This document shows, one piece after another, positions 24,298 through 33,007 of a DNA stretch of 39,389 nucleotides. The notes below the pieces were generated by a model. It searched no databases. It saw nothing but the letters and a program-made list of their open reading frames with translations, and had not been told where the DNA came from. The position numbers and the translations under genes are program-made. Numbering within the stretch: position 1 is the first letter of the stretch; every line of letters begins with the position of its first letter. The stretch covers positions 1 to 39,389 of the forward strand of contig JAGBAS010000089.1 in NCBI GenBank assembly GCA_017938885.1, in the 5' to 3' direction. The stretch is from Clostridia bacterium (GTDB taxonomy: Bacteria; Bacillota; Clostridia; Oscillospirales; CAG-272).

Positions 24298-25953
24298 TTA
24301 GGATTCGGGGAGGATGTCGCCGTCGGTGCAGTGGATGGTGGCGGAAAGCAGATCGCCATTCCCCCCTCCGATAACAATGGTTTCCCACCGTTCCATGGTG
24401 CCACTATAGTACACATCCGTGAGACGTCCATACCCATAAAACGCATAACTGCTGATGCTCGTCACGCTGTCGGGAATGGTTATGCTCGTGAGGCTGAAGC
24501 ATTCCCCAAACGCATAATCGCCGATGCTCGTCACGCCATCGGGGATAGTGATGCTTGTGAGATTTTCGCACCCGTAGAACGCATAATCGCTGATGCTCGT
24601 CACGCTCCCGTCTCCAGGAATCACACTGTTACGGCAACCGACCAATAATGTCTTGCTTTCGGTCTCAATCAAACAGTTTCCTGCACTATGATATACGGAA
24701 TTTTCTTCCTCAACTCTAATGCTTGTGAGGCCGGAGCAACACCCAAATGCGGAATCGCCAATGCTCGTCACGCTATCGGGGATGGTTATGCTCGTGAGAT
24801 CGCAGAACTCAAACGCAGAATCGCCAATGCTCGTCACGCTGTTTCCAATAGTTACGCTCGTGAGGCTATCACAACTATAGAATGCAGAATCGCCAATGCT
24901 TGTCACGCTGTCGGGAATGGTTATGCTCGTGAGGCCGGAGCAACCGCTAAATGCATAATCGCCGATAATCGTCACGCTGTCGGGTATCGTTATGCTAGTC
25001 AGGCTATAGCAATACTCGAACGCAGAATCAGCGATTCCAATTGTATTCTCACGAAGCGCAACATCCGACACATCTCCGTCACAATCAATTACCCAGCAGT
25101 CCACATAGTGCACACCGTTCTCAATTTGAATCAGTGCATCGCAATCCTCGAACGCAGAATCTCCAATGCTCGTCACACTGTCGGGTATCATTATGCTCGT
25201 CAAGCTATCGCACCCATAGAACGCATAATATCCAATGCTCGTCACACTGTCCCCATCCGGAGACACCTCAGGGATCACAATATCCGCATCGGTACAGCTC
25301 CCGATTCCACTGACATAGCAGGTACCGTCTCCGTTGGATGTAAATTCCAAACCTTCGGTGTATGCAGGCACCTCGGGCTCAGTTTCAGGCTCAGTTTCAG
25401 GCTCAGTTTCAGGCTCAGTCCCCTCCTCCGTCACGATCTTACCCAGATTTACAACCGTACCGTTGGTGTATGTAATAATCAATTCACCGTCGATCAACTC
25501 AACCTTAGCAATCCCCACTCCGGGCTCACCTTGGTCGCCCTTTTCACCTTGGATACCGGGCTCGCCTTGGTCACCCTTGTCGCCCTTTTCACCCTGGATA
25601 CCGGGCTCGCCTTGGTCACCCTTGTCACCCTTTTCACCCTGGATACCGGGCTCGCCTTGGTCGCCCTTGTCGCCCTTTTCACCTTGGATACCGGGCTCGC
25701 CTTGGTCGCCCTTGTCGCCCTTTTCACCCTGGATACCGGGCTCGCCTTGGTCACCCTTGTCACCCTTTTCACCCTGGATACCGGGCTCGCCTTGGTCACC
25801 CTTGTCGCCCTTTTCACCCTGGATACCGGGCTCGCCTTGTGGAGCATCACAGGCAGTGAAACACATAGATGCGGAAAACAGTAACGCACAGCAAAGCAAC
25901 ATAACCATAACTCTTCGCAATGCCACACATTGAGAATGCTTTTTAACCTTCAT
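24298..25953 (-). CDS. Surface lipoprotein with collagen-like and BspA-type leucine-rich repeats
   Basis: A 551-residue protein. The signal peptide ends in FTAC (Cys35), followed directly by a collagen-like block: six copies of GEPGIQGEKGDKGDQ plus a shortened seventh (GEPGIQGEKGDQ). A short beta region (VELIDGELIITYTNG) and a TEPE-repeat linker follow, then about 330 residues of BspA-type repeats (LTSITIPDSVTSIGDSAF, period about 23). It is probably anchored to the membrane by lipid, the collagen-like stalk carrying an adhesive LRR head. GGAGG is well placed for ATG 25953. Neighbouring genes also encode lipoproteins. Confidence 0.9.
   Translation of the reverse strand: MKVKKHSQCVALRRVMVMLLCCALLFSASMCFTACDAPQGEPGIQGEKGDKGDQGEPGIQGEKGDKGDQGEPGIQGEKGDKGDQGEPGIQGEKGDKGDQGEPGIQGEKGDKGDQGEPGIQGEKGDKGDQGEPGIQGEKGDQGEPGVGIAKVELIDGELIITYTNGTVVNLGKIVTEEGTEPETEPETEPETEPEVPAYTEGLEFTSNGDGTCYVSGIGSCTDADIVIPEVSPDGDSVTSIGYYAFYGCDSLTSIMIPDSVTSIGDSAFEDCDALIQIENGVHYVDCWVIDCDGDVSDVALRENTIGIADSAFEYCYSLTSITIPDSVTIIGDYAFSGCSGLTSITIPDSVTSIGDSAFYSCDSLTSVTIGNSVTSIGDSAFEFCDLTSITIPDSVTSIGDSAFGCCSGLTSIRVEEENSVYHSAGNCLIETESKTLLVGCRNSVIPGDGSVTSISDYAFYGCENLTSITIPDGVTSIGDYAFGECFSLTSITIPDSVTSISSYAFYGYGRLTDVYYSGTMERWETIVIGGGNGDLLSATIHCTDGDILPES
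25520..25840 (-). repeat. 45-bp tandem repeats coding the collagen-like stalk
   Basis: Seven near-identical units, six of 45 bp and one of 36 bp, each encoding GXY triplets. Copies differ only at a few synonymous third positions, so the array is young or homogenised and its length is likely to vary between strains. Confidence 0.9.
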
Positions 25954-26036
25954 AATAACCTCCAACGTATAAAGAATAGTCGTCGTTATTTTACCACCCC
26001 CGCCCGATCTATTTGTTAACTAAAAAAAGAAAAACA

Positions 26037-26056
26037 GTAACATTTCCGTAACATTT
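26037..26056 (-). repeat. Short direct repeat upstream of the collagen-like gene
   Basis: GTAACATTT occurs twice, 11 bases apart start to start (26037-26045 and 26048-26056), about 85-105 bases upstream of the start codon. An 11-base period places both copies on the same DNA face and could mark a regulator site. In the 25966-26145 gap no gene was seen. Confidence 0.35.
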
Positions 26057-26145
26057 TGGCCCGTTTTCATCAAATTTCCTCTTCAAAACCGTGTTCAAGC
26101 AGGGCTCTCCCTGCCAAAAAGCAAAGCACCCCTTACAACCGCAAG

Positions 26146-26175
26146 GAAAAAGGATGCCCCGCACGGAGGCATCCT
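26146..26175 (-). terminator. Intrinsic terminator after the cytidylate-kinase-like gene
   Basis: On the minus strand AGGATGCC / GGCATCCT with a 9-base loop is followed by TTTTTCC, 20 bases after the stop. Confidence 0.85.
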
Positions 26176-26194
26176 CTCGGTATGAAAACTGTGG

Positions 26195-26776
26195 TCACAG
26201 CACTTCCACGTGGCGGTTGGCGACGGGATCCGCTACGTAGGCCTTGAAGGCGTTCCAGATGGTCTCGGCCACTTCAAGGGGGGTGCGGCTCGTGGAATCC
26301 ACGATGAGGTTGAAGTTGTTCCAGTCGTAGTAATCGGCACCCTCACCGTAGAACTTGATGAATCGGGTCTGCTCCACCTTGCTTCTCTGCTCCAGCTCCT
26401 CGTAGATCTCCACCTCGGAGGCGGGCTCGCCGGGTCTGGGGTCGATGCCTACGCGGCGGGCGGCTACAGCGGGGTCTACGGTGACGTAGACCTTGAAGGT
26501 ATCGGGGGCGAAGAACCAGGCCATGCGGGAGTCGAATACCAGCTTCTCGTCCTTCAGACGGATCGCCACCTCGCGGGTGCGGTCGTCGATCTTTCTGTCC
26601 TCGGTGGGGTCGTCCACGCAACGCTGATTGTACTCCAGGATGCTGATCCCCGCCTCGGCGGCCAGTTCCCGCATGATATTCCCGGTGGAATAGTAGGTGT
26701 AGCCGTGCTGTTCGACGATGAGCTTGGCGACGGTGGACTTGCCGCTGCCCAGGCGGCCGGTGATGGTGATGTGCAT
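26195..26776 (-). CDS. Cytidylate kinase-like protein
   Basis: A 193-residue P-loop kinase of the cytidylate-kinase-like family. The Walker A motif GRLGSGKST lies at residues 7-15, YYSTGNIMRELA follows as in CMP kinases, and VFDSRMAWFF and a C-terminal DSTSRTPLEVAE match family positions. True CMP kinases phosphorylate CMP/dCMP; proteins of this type may have other nucleotide or unknown targets. It is the last of three minus-strand genes with a glycosyltransferase and an RlmA-like methyltransferase. Confidence 0.85.
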   Translation of the reverse strand: MHITITGRLGSGKSTVAKLIVEQHGYTYYSTGNIMRELAAEAGISILEYNQRCVDDPTEDRKIDDRTREVAIRLKDEKLVFDSRMAWFFAPDTFKVYVTVDPAVAARRVGIDPRPGEPASEVEIYEELEQRSKVEQTRFIKFYGEGADYYDWNNFNLIVDSTSRTPLEVAETIWNAFKAYVADPVANRHVEVL

Positions 26777-26818
26777 GGTGATTTCTCCTTATCCCGCGGT
26801 GTTTTTTCTGATGATGAC

Positions 26819-27568
26819 TTACTTGATCTCGATCTCGATCTTCTTGATGCGCTTCTTCATCTTACCCAGATCCTTCAGCATCTTGAAGGTGTCCTTCAGC
26901 ACGTTGACCTTGGATTCACGGTGGTTGATGATCTTGACGGGGGTCTCCACGATGGTCTTTTTGAATTTCGTGGCCCAAAGGATGGCTTCGAAATCGAAAG
27001 CAAAGCCGTTGACCTCACAGCGGGGGAAGATCTCCCAGACGGTCTCGCGGGTGAAGGCCTTACAGCCGCACTGGGAGTCCGAGAGCTTGAAGCCACCCAC
27101 CAGGCAGAGCACCTTGATGTAGATCTTGGAGGCCAGCTTGCGGATGAAGGTGTAGCCCTCGTAGCCGTCCTTGTGGAGGTTGCGGGAGCCAATGACCATA
27201 TCGGCGGTGGGATTGGCGGCGAACTCGTCGTAGACCTGCTTAATGACGTCACAACCGTAGGCCAGATCGGCATCGGTGAACATGACGATATCCCCCTCGG
27301 CGGCCAGCAGGGCGGTACGGACAGCACAGCCCTTGCCCTTGTTGTCGGGGTAGCCCACCACGCGGACGTTGGGGAGCTGAAGATCCTCCACGATCTTGTC
27401 GCAACCATCCTTTGAGCCGTCATTGGAGAAGATGATCTCGTAGTTCTCAAAGGTGGCGGACATATACTCGTGCAGAGTCTTGGCGGTATCGGCGATGATA
27501 CTGCTCTCGTTGTACATAGGGATGCAGAGGGAGATCTTTTTGTTGAATACGGTCTCGGCGGTGCTCAT
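26819..27568 (-). CDS. Family 2 glycosyltransferase (dolichyl/undecaprenyl-phosphate hexose synthase-like)
   Basis: A 249-residue GT2 protein of the DPM1 type. It opens ISLCIPMYNES, then EIIFSNDGSKDG, VVGYPDNKGKGCAVRT and MFTDADLAYG with the DxD metal motif, then IGSRNLHKDGY and a C-terminal FDFEAILWATKF. Family members move a hexose from a nucleotide sugar to a polyprenyl phosphate on the inner membrane face. It has no C-terminal membrane helices. AAAGGAA before ATG 27568 decides the start. It begins 33 bases after the methyltransferase stop. Confidence 0.9.
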   Translation of the reverse strand: MSTAETVFNKKISLCIPMYNESSIIADTAKTLHEYMSATFENYEIIFSNDGSKDGCDKIVEDLQLPNVRVVGYPDNKGKGCAVRTALLAAEGDIVMFTDADLAYGCDVIKQVYDEFAANPTADMVIGSRNLHKDGYEGYTFIRKLASKIYIKVLCLVGGFKLSDSQCGCKAFTRETVWEIFPRCEVNGFAFDFEAILWATKFKKTIVETPVKIINHRESKVNVLKDTFKMLKDLGKMKKRIKKIEIEIK

Positions 27569-27600
27569 GGTATATTCCTTTCGGTGTTTTTTATTCTGTA

Positions 27601-28503
27601 TCAAGCTTTTTCGTAGATATGGAGGTCGAAGGAGACCTCGGTCGTGAGGGTATCGGCGGCGGCCAGGCGGCTGTGTCCCTCGCGGGAGGTACGCCAGTAG
27701 TAGGGGGTCATGGAGAACAGAGCGGCTCTGTGGTCGGGGTCATGGACGGTGATCGTGAAGGTCACGTTCCGCACCTCCAGAAGCCGCAGGCCGTCGTCCT
27801 CGGCGGGGAGATCGCGGCGGGGATCGTTGAGGTAGGGGTCGTCGTAGATCAGCTCCTTGAGGCCGAACAGATGACGCTCCCCCGCTCCCGCCACGATCAG
27901 GCGGCCGCCGGGCTTCAGCACCCGCGCGTACTCAGCGGGCGCACAGGGGGCAAAGATATTGGTAACGGTATCGAAGGTCTCGTCGGCCACGGGCAGCTCG
28001 AACACGCTTCCCACGGCATAGAGGGTGGAGCTCGCCTGTCCGCAGTTCATGCGCGCGCGGCGGGCGGTCTTAGCGGCGGTATCGGCGGCGAATTTGGAGA
28101 GATCCACGCCCAGAACGGGAAAGCCCTCCTCGGCTATCCGGCCCGAATAGTATCCTTCCCCACAGCCCGCATCCAGCACCAAGCCATTTTTGGGGGTGAG
28201 TTCACGCACCAAAGCGGCGATGGCCTCGGCAGCGGGGGTATAGTAGCCGCTCCGCAAGAACGCGGAACGGGCGTGGACGGCCTCCTTGGCGTCACCGCCT
28301 CCGCCATGCCCGGGAGCCAGGTGGACGTAACCCCCCGCGCCTCCGTCGAAGAGGTGGACCTTACCCTTGGGGTTGCGTTCCGAGCGTCCGCCGTTACAGA
28401 CGAGACTTCTCCCGTTTCCGTCCACACCCAGGGGCGCGCCGCAGACGGGACAGCACAGGCAACCGAGCAGACGGGGATTCAATTCGGCGTTCAGATCCAA
28501 CAT
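27601..28503 (-). CDS. RlmA-like 23S rRNA guanine-N1 methyltransferase
   Basis: A 300-residue methyltransferase with an N-terminal zinc-finger-like region, CCPVCGAPL (Cys18, Cys21), Cys36 and HLFD (His50), then the SAM motif VLDAGCGEGYYS and a class I fold. This layout is that of RlmA-type enzymes, which methylate G745 or G748 of 23S rRNA and can affect macrolide or tylosin sensitivity. The spacer between Cys36 and His50 is about ten residues longer than usual. It heads a three-gene unit with a good promoter. Confidence 0.87.
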   Translation of the reverse strand: MLDLNAELNPRLLGCLCCPVCGAPLGVDGNGRSLVCNGGRSERNPKGKVHLFDGGAGGYVHLAPGHGGGGDAKEAVHARSAFLRSGYYTPAAEAIAALVRELTPKNGLVLDAGCGEGYYSGRIAEEGFPVLGVDLSKFAADTAAKTARRARMNCGQASSTLYAVGSVFELPVADETFDTVTNIFAPCAPAEYARVLKPGGRLIVAGAGERHLFGLKELIYDDPYLNDPRRDLPAEDDGLRLLEVRNVTFTITVHDPDHRAALFSMTPYYWRTSREGHSRLAAADTLTTEVSFDLHIYEKA

Positions 28504-28532
28504 AGCGGTCTCCGTAGGATAAATAATATAGT

Positions 28533-28561
28533 ATTATACACTATTTTTCGCAGGTATGCAA
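28533..28561 (-). promoter_or_regulatory. Sigma-A promoter of the RlmA-like gene unit
   Basis: On the minus strand TTGCAT (28561-28556), 17 bases, then perfect TATAAT (28538-28533), 30 bases before the start. Confidence 0.8.
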
Positions 28562-28606
28562 GGGGGTTTGCAAAAATTCCCGAGATTTCCCGAAAAAATG
28601 CGGATA

Positions 28607-30268
28607 TTACGGCTTAGTTTGGGTCTCGTTCTCCTCTTCCGGGAGGAAATCGGTTTCCACGGGAAGCTCTACCTCCATATCCTCCTCGGCCACGGACTCT
28701 ACCCGCATCTCGAACCAGAAGGTAGATCCCTCTCCCAGCTTGGATTCCACGCCATAGGTAGTACGGTGCGTCTCCAATATCTGCTTGACGATGGAGAGTC
28801 CCAGACCCGTGCCGATCATGGCACGGCGGTGAACCTTGTCGATCTTGTAGTAACGATCCCAGATGAGGGGGATCTGGTCGGGGGCGATGCCCGCACCGCT
28901 GTCTGTGACCGAGACCCGGACGCGTCTTCCGTCCTCGCTGAGCTTCTGGGTCACACGCACCAGCTTGTCGTCACCCGTGTAGTTGATGGCGTTATTGATG
29001 AGATTGTAGATGACCTGAAGAAGCATAGTACGGTCGGCACGAATATCCACCGAAACGTCGGACTCGTACTCCACACGGTAGCCATCCTTCTGGGTGAGCT
29101 TTTCGTAGCGCATCATGGTAGCCTCGATCAACTCGGTCAGGTTGAATACTTCCATTTTTGGAGGACGGGAGCCTGCCTGGAGCTTGGAAAGATCCAGAAG
29201 GTCGTTGACAAGCTGTGCCAAACGCTGGGTTTCATCAATGATAACCTGAACGTTTTCGGGCGTATTCTCGCCGGGTAGGTCACGCATGACCTCGCTGTAG
29301 CCGATAATCATAGTCAGAGGAGTGCGGAGGTCGTGGGAGATATTGGCAATGAGCTCCTTTTGCAGGCGGTCGGTACGCGCCAGATGCTCCGATGCTTCAG
29401 TCAAAGAGTCGGAAAGCTCCACAACCTCGCGGTAGCCTCCCGCACGGAAGTCGGCATCGTAGCGGCCCTTGGCCAACCGCTTGGCGGCGCGGTTCATCTT
29501 CTTGATGGGCGCAGAAATATTGCGGGAAATCAGGATTGCCAGAAACAGCGCTCCCCAGAGCAGGATGAAGGCGATGACCCAGAACTGGGTCTTGAGGGTC
29601 TGCACCGTGGCGTTCAGAGGCTCCAGCTCGGAATTGAGCATGAGGATATAGCTCTCGCCCATGTTCCCCGTAATGACGCGGACGTGGATCATATTCACAT
29701 CACGCTCCGCCAGCGGGGGATGGAAGCGATCGCGCGCCTCCTCGCGTCTCGGAGGGATCCCCTCGTTTTCGCGGTCTGCCATGGCCTCGGGATTGGTGAG
29801 AAACAGCGACTCAGGGGAAACCCGCTTGGTGTAAAGCCCTCCGTTTGCAATGGCTTCGTTGTACAGATAGGTGAGATACTGATCGGATATACGGTGGATC
29901 AAGCAATCCCCCGAGACCTCGGCGGAGACCAGCTGATGGGCGGTGGGGCCGTCCACACGGAAGACCCGAATACACAAGAGGTATGCGGCGGCACAGTCAT
30001 GGACGGTCTTCTCCAGCTCGGAGGGGCTTGTCATGATCGCGCCCGTAATGACACGGTCGGCGGTGTCCAGCTCTTCGTATTTACTCTGGCTGTAAAAGTA
30101 TTTCAATAGACCGATCTGCATGATCCAGACCACCGACAGGATGAAGGCGGTGAAAAGTGCCAGGTAGGCAAACAGCTTCCAGGAAATGCTGATACGCCCC
30201 CCGACACCTGTACGGCGGCGGGGGGAGATCACACGGTTCTTGGATGGCTTCGGGCGGGCGGGGAGCAT
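28607..30268 (-). CDS. Sensor histidine kinase
   Basis: A 553-residue membrane kinase. A basic N-terminal tail is followed by TM1 (about residues 28-50), an extracytoplasmic sensor of about 175 residues, TM2 (about 228-248), HAMP (about 250-302), a HisKA domain with the phospho-acceptor His312 in NISHDLRTPL, and an HATPase domain with NLINNAINYT, DSGAGIAPDQ and GTGLGLSIVKQ. The acidic C-terminal tail is unusual. It begins two bases after the response regulator stop, so the pair is translated together. The signal is unknown. Confidence 0.95.
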   Translation of the reverse strand: MLPARPKPSKNRVISPRRRTGVGGRISISWKLFAYLALFTAFILSVVWIMQIGLLKYFYSQSKYEELDTADRVITGAIMTSPSELEKTVHDCAAAYLLCIRVFRVDGPTAHQLVSAEVSGDCLIHRISDQYLTYLYNEAIANGGLYTKRVSPESLFLTNPEAMADRENEGIPPRREEARDRFHPPLAERDVNMIHVRVITGNMGESYILMLNSELEPLNATVQTLKTQFWVIAFILLWGALFLAILISRNISAPIKKMNRAAKRLAKGRYDADFRAGGYREVVELSDSLTEASEHLARTDRLQKELIANISHDLRTPLTMIIGYSEVMRDLPGENTPENVQVIIDETQRLAQLVNDLLDLSKLQAGSRPPKMEVFNLTELIEATMMRYEKLTQKDGYRVEYESDVSVDIRADRTMLLQVIYNLINNAINYTGDDKLVRVTQKLSEDGRRVRVSVTDSGAGIAPDQIPLIWDRYYKIDKVHRRAMIGTGLGLSIVKQILETHRTTYGVESKLGEGSTFWFEMRVESVAEEDMEVELPVETDFLPEEENETQTKP

Positions 30269-30270
30269 GG

Positions 30271-30963
30271 TCAGTTCCCTTCAAAGCGGTAGCCCACGCC
30301 GCGCAGAGTCACGATGTACTTGGCATAGGGGCCCAGGCTCTTACGGAGCAGCTTGATATGGGTATCCAGGGTACGGGCATCTCCGAAGAAGTCGTAGCCC
30401 CAGACCTCGCTGATGAGCTTTTCGCGGGAAAGGGCGATATTGCGGTTGGACAGCATATAGAAGAACAGATCGTACTCCTTGGGGGACATCTCCACCCGCT
30501 CGCCGTCCACGTAGACGATCCGGGCGGTGACGTCTGCCCGAAGGCCGCCGCCGTCCAGCTCGATCACCTCGTTGGGGGTATTGTTGCCTGCGGCCACCGG
30601 GCGGTTAACCCGCTTCATGACGGCATCCACGCGGAGCATCAGCTCCTTGGGGGAGAAGGGCTTGACCACGTAATCGTCGATACCCAGCTCAAAGCCGTTG
30701 ATCTTGTCGTATTCCTCGCCGCGGGCGGAGAGCATGATGATGGGGGTCTGGGTGAGCTTGCGGATCTCGCGGCAGGCGGAAAACCCGTCCAGCTCGGGCA
30801 TCATGATATCCATGATGATGAGGTCGAAGGTATTCTTGCGGCAGAGCACCACGGCCTCCATGCCGTCTCCCGCTTCGGTTACGGTGTGTCCATCAAACTC
30901 GGCATACTTTCGGATAATAGAACGGATACGGCTTTCGTCGTCTACGATCAGGATATGATACAT
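30271..30963 (-). CDS. OmpR/PhoB-family response regulator
   Basis: A 230-residue regulator. The receiver domain has acidic residues Asp8/Asp9, phospho-acceptor Asp52 (LIIMDIMMPELDG) and the conserved KPFSP loop. The C-terminal winged-helix DNA-binding domain ends HIKLLRKSLGPYAKYIVTLRGVGYRFEGN in consensus form. It is partnered with the histidine kinase immediately downstream and follows htrA by 61 bases. The ribosome binding site GGGGGAGG lies in a hairpin. Confidence 0.96.
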   Translation of the reverse strand: MYHILIVDDESRIRSIIRKYAEFDGHTVTEAGDGMEAVVLCRKNTFDLIIMDIMMPELDGFSACREIRKLTQTPIIMLSARGEEYDKINGFELGIDDYVVKPFSPKELMLRVDAVMKRVNRPVAAGNNTPNEVIELDGGGLRADVTARIVYVDGERVEMSPKEYDLFFYMLSNRNIALSREKLISEVWGYDFFGDARTLDTHIKLLRKSLGPYAKYIVTLRGVGYRFEGN

Positions 30964-30974
30964 GATGCTTACCT

Positions 30975-31009
30975 CCCCCGGATGCGGGGGCTTCTCCCGA
31001 ACGGAGAAG
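30975..31009 (-). promoter_or_regulatory. Two hairpins between htrA and the response regulator
   Basis: On the minus strand, CTTCTCC / GGAGAAG (31009-30991) is followed at once by CCCCCG / CGGGGG (30990-30975). The second stem covers part of the GGGGGAGG Shine-Dalgarno sequence of the regulator gene, so folding could reduce its translation. Neither has a strong U-tract. Confidence 0.6.
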
Positions 31010-31024
31010 TCCTTTCATATATTG

Positions 31025-32545
31025 TCAGTCGGTTGCTTTGTCCTCTGCGGTTTTGGCTGTAGGCTTTTTCTCAATAATCGTAACGGTCACGATCTTGGTG
31101 CTTCCCTGGCGAACCACCTCCAGGGTCATGGTATCCCCCACCTTCCTCTGTGCGGCTATAGCCGCTACCTCGGCGGAGGAGGAAATCTTTACGCCGTCCA
31201 CGGACAGGATGCGATCGCCGTATTGGAGGGTCTCGTGATCCTGGTCGTACACGTAGACACCCGTAAAGAAGGAATTGAAGTACCGCATGGCAACCTGAAC
31301 TGAGGTCACGTCCACCAGGTCAAAGCCCGGGTCCGGACGGCCGCGCACGTAGCCGTACTCGATGAGCTCCAGAACAATATCATAGGCGGTATCCACGGGA
31401 ATGGCGAAGCCCAGTCCCTCAATATCCTCGTCGGCGATCTTGGCGTTGACGACGCCGACCAGCTCTCCCGCCAGGTTGAACAGACCTCCGCCGGAATTTC
31501 CGGGATTGATGGGAGCCGAGACCTGGAGCAGGGTCATGGTATTTCCGCTGACGTTGATCTGACGGGCGGTGGCTGAAACCATGCCCTCGGTGACGGTGCC
31601 TCCCAGGGAGCCCATGGGGTTGCCGATGGCCAGGATATCCTCCCCCACCACCAGGTCAAAGCTGGAGCCCAGAGTGGCAACGGTGAGGGTATTACCGGTA
31701 GCATCGATCCACAGGACGGCCACGTCGGTCTCCTCGTCGGTGCCCACCACCTTCGCGGCGAATTCCTTACCGTTATTGAGGCGGACGGTGACCGAGGAAG
31801 CCCCCTCAATGACATGATGGTTGGTGACGATAAAGCCCTCTCGGGAAATGATGACGCCGCTGCCCGCGCCTGAGGTAACGTACTGCCCCAGACGATCGGA
31901 CTGCACCACGGTCTCGGTGGTGATCTCCACCACCGAAGCGGCTACGCGGTTGACCACCGTCGCCACCGACAGGGTGCTGTCCCCTGCCGAGGTAATGACC
32001 TGGCCTTTCTCGTCGGTCTCGATATCGGCGAGTCCGTCCCCGTCCTTATCCTCCCGCTTGGGGGGGAGCTTTTCAATGGAAGCCACGGGAGGCGCGGTCT
32101 CGGTAAAGAGATCGCCGGGCTCGGGCTGCTCGGAATTGACCGTTTCGTCCTCTCCCGTGGAGGGGAGCGCGACGTCCGGTGTGTTTTCTCCCTCGGCATC
32201 GGTTTCCTCGTTGATGATGAGACCGCCCGAGGTGTTGGGCTCTGCCGTTGTTTCCGCATGGTCAACGGGCAGAGTATCTCCCCCCAGGCTGCGGGCGGCG
32301 ATCACGGCACCTACCAGACAGCAGACTGCAACGAAAAGCGTGACGGTCACCGTAATCAGAGCGATCACGGCTCCTCTGTAGCGGCGGGTCTTGCGATCCC
32401 CTGTAGCTCCGTCGGGATTGTAAATGAAGCCGTGGGAGCCGTCGGGATTGGTATACCCTCTTCCGTCATCGGTCCGATAGGTATATGAATTCTGTTTTCT
32501 GTCACTGCCCGAAGCGTTGTCTGTCATTGGATCGTATTCGTTCAT
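31025..32545 (-). CDS. htrA: HtrA/DegP-family serine protease (S1C)
   Basis: A 506-residue membrane-anchored protease. A Tyr/Asn/Gly-rich cytoplasmic N-terminus of about 57 residues precedes one helix (about 58-82), an acidic linker rich in Thr, Glu and Pro to about residue 170, then the trypsin-like domain with His244 (NHHVIEG), Asp274 (DEETDVAVL) and Ser351 (PGNSGGGLF), and a single C-terminal PDZ domain. It would degrade or repair misfolded envelope proteins. ATG 32545 is 13 bases from GGAGG, a long gap. It precedes a two-component pair, which could sense envelope stress and control it. Confidence 0.94.
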   Translation of the reverse strand: MNEYDPMTDNASGSDRKQNSYTYRTDDGRGYTNPDGSHGFIYNPDGATGDRKTRRYRGAVIALITVTVTLFVAVCCLVGAVIAARSLGGDTLPVDHAETTAEPNTSGGLIINEETDAEGENTPDVALPSTGEDETVNSEQPEPGDLFTETAPPVASIEKLPPKREDKDGDGLADIETDEKGQVITSAGDSTLSVATVVNRVAASVVEITTETVVQSDRLGQYVTSGAGSGVIISREGFIVTNHHVIEGASSVTVRLNNGKEFAAKVVGTDEETDVAVLWIDATGNTLTVATLGSSFDLVVGEDILAIGNPMGSLGGTVTEGMVSATARQINVSGNTMTLLQVSAPINPGNSGGGLFNLAGELVGVVNAKIADEDIEGLGFAIPVDTAYDIVLELIEYGYVRGRPDPGFDLVDVTSVQVAMRYFNSFFTGVYVYDQDHETLQYGDRILSVDGVKISSSAEVAAIAAQRKVGDTMTLEVVRQGSTKIVTVTIIEKKPTAKTAEDKATD

Positions 32546-32606
32546 GAAAGGATGACTACCTCCGTATTTCTGCGGTGGGAACCCCACCATGGATTTTTCT
32601 GCTTCC

Positions 32607-32635
32607 ATTATACCCGTATTATGTGATGATTTCAT
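32607..32635 (-). promoter_or_regulatory. Promoter of the htrA operon
   Basis: Minus strand: ATGAAA (32635-32630), 17 bases, perfect TATAAT (32612-32607). The weak -35 would allow activation, for example by the downstream response regulator. Confidence 0.6.
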
Positions 32636-32776
32636 GACAGGCAGGGCAGGAAGATATGAAAAAACTTGAAAATACGCCTGTATTCCGGGATAGAGGCAGG
32701 ATTTTCCACGCAAGCCGAGGGGGTTTGGCGGCATACTACCCTCAAGCGGCATCGCCGCCGAAAGGAGGGCTTTTCC

Positions 32777-33007
32777 ATGCCCAAAAAGCTCATACCAAGC
32801 GATATGGATCCCTCGGAAATCTACCCCGACCCCGTGGGCCTTGCCAAGGAGGGGATCATCGGAACACAACTGACCGATATCGCCCTGGCGGGAGATATGC
32901 CCGCCTCCCGACTGTTCTCAAGCCTCCCCGCCTCCATAGAGCGGGATATCCGAGCGGAGGTACGGAGAGAGCGGGAGGAGATGAACCGAGCAAAGCCGCA
33001 GGGTTAG
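32777..33007 (+). CDS. Small hypothetical protein, 76 residues
   Basis: A soluble, charged protein (MPKKLIPSDMDPSEIYPDP at the start, a C-terminal helix rich in Arg and Glu). Function not recognised. AAAGGAGGG lies seven bases before ATG 32777, strongly supporting translation from there rather than the earlier in-frame ATG at 32666. Its last four bases overlap the end of the convergent carboxypeptidase gene. Confidence 0.75.
   Translation: MPKKLIPSDMDPSEIYPDPVGLAKEGIIGTQLTDIALAGDMPASRLFSSLPASIERDIRAEVRREREEMNRAKPQG

Noticed and set aside
25520..25840. Regular 45-bp repeats that could suggest a CRISPR array
   Set aside because: There are no unique spacers; the units are contiguous, in frame and encode GXY collagen-like triplets.
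24688..25884. Plus-strand frames opposite the collagen/LRR gene
   Set aside because: Their repeats follow only from the repeats of the real gene; no ribosome binding site.
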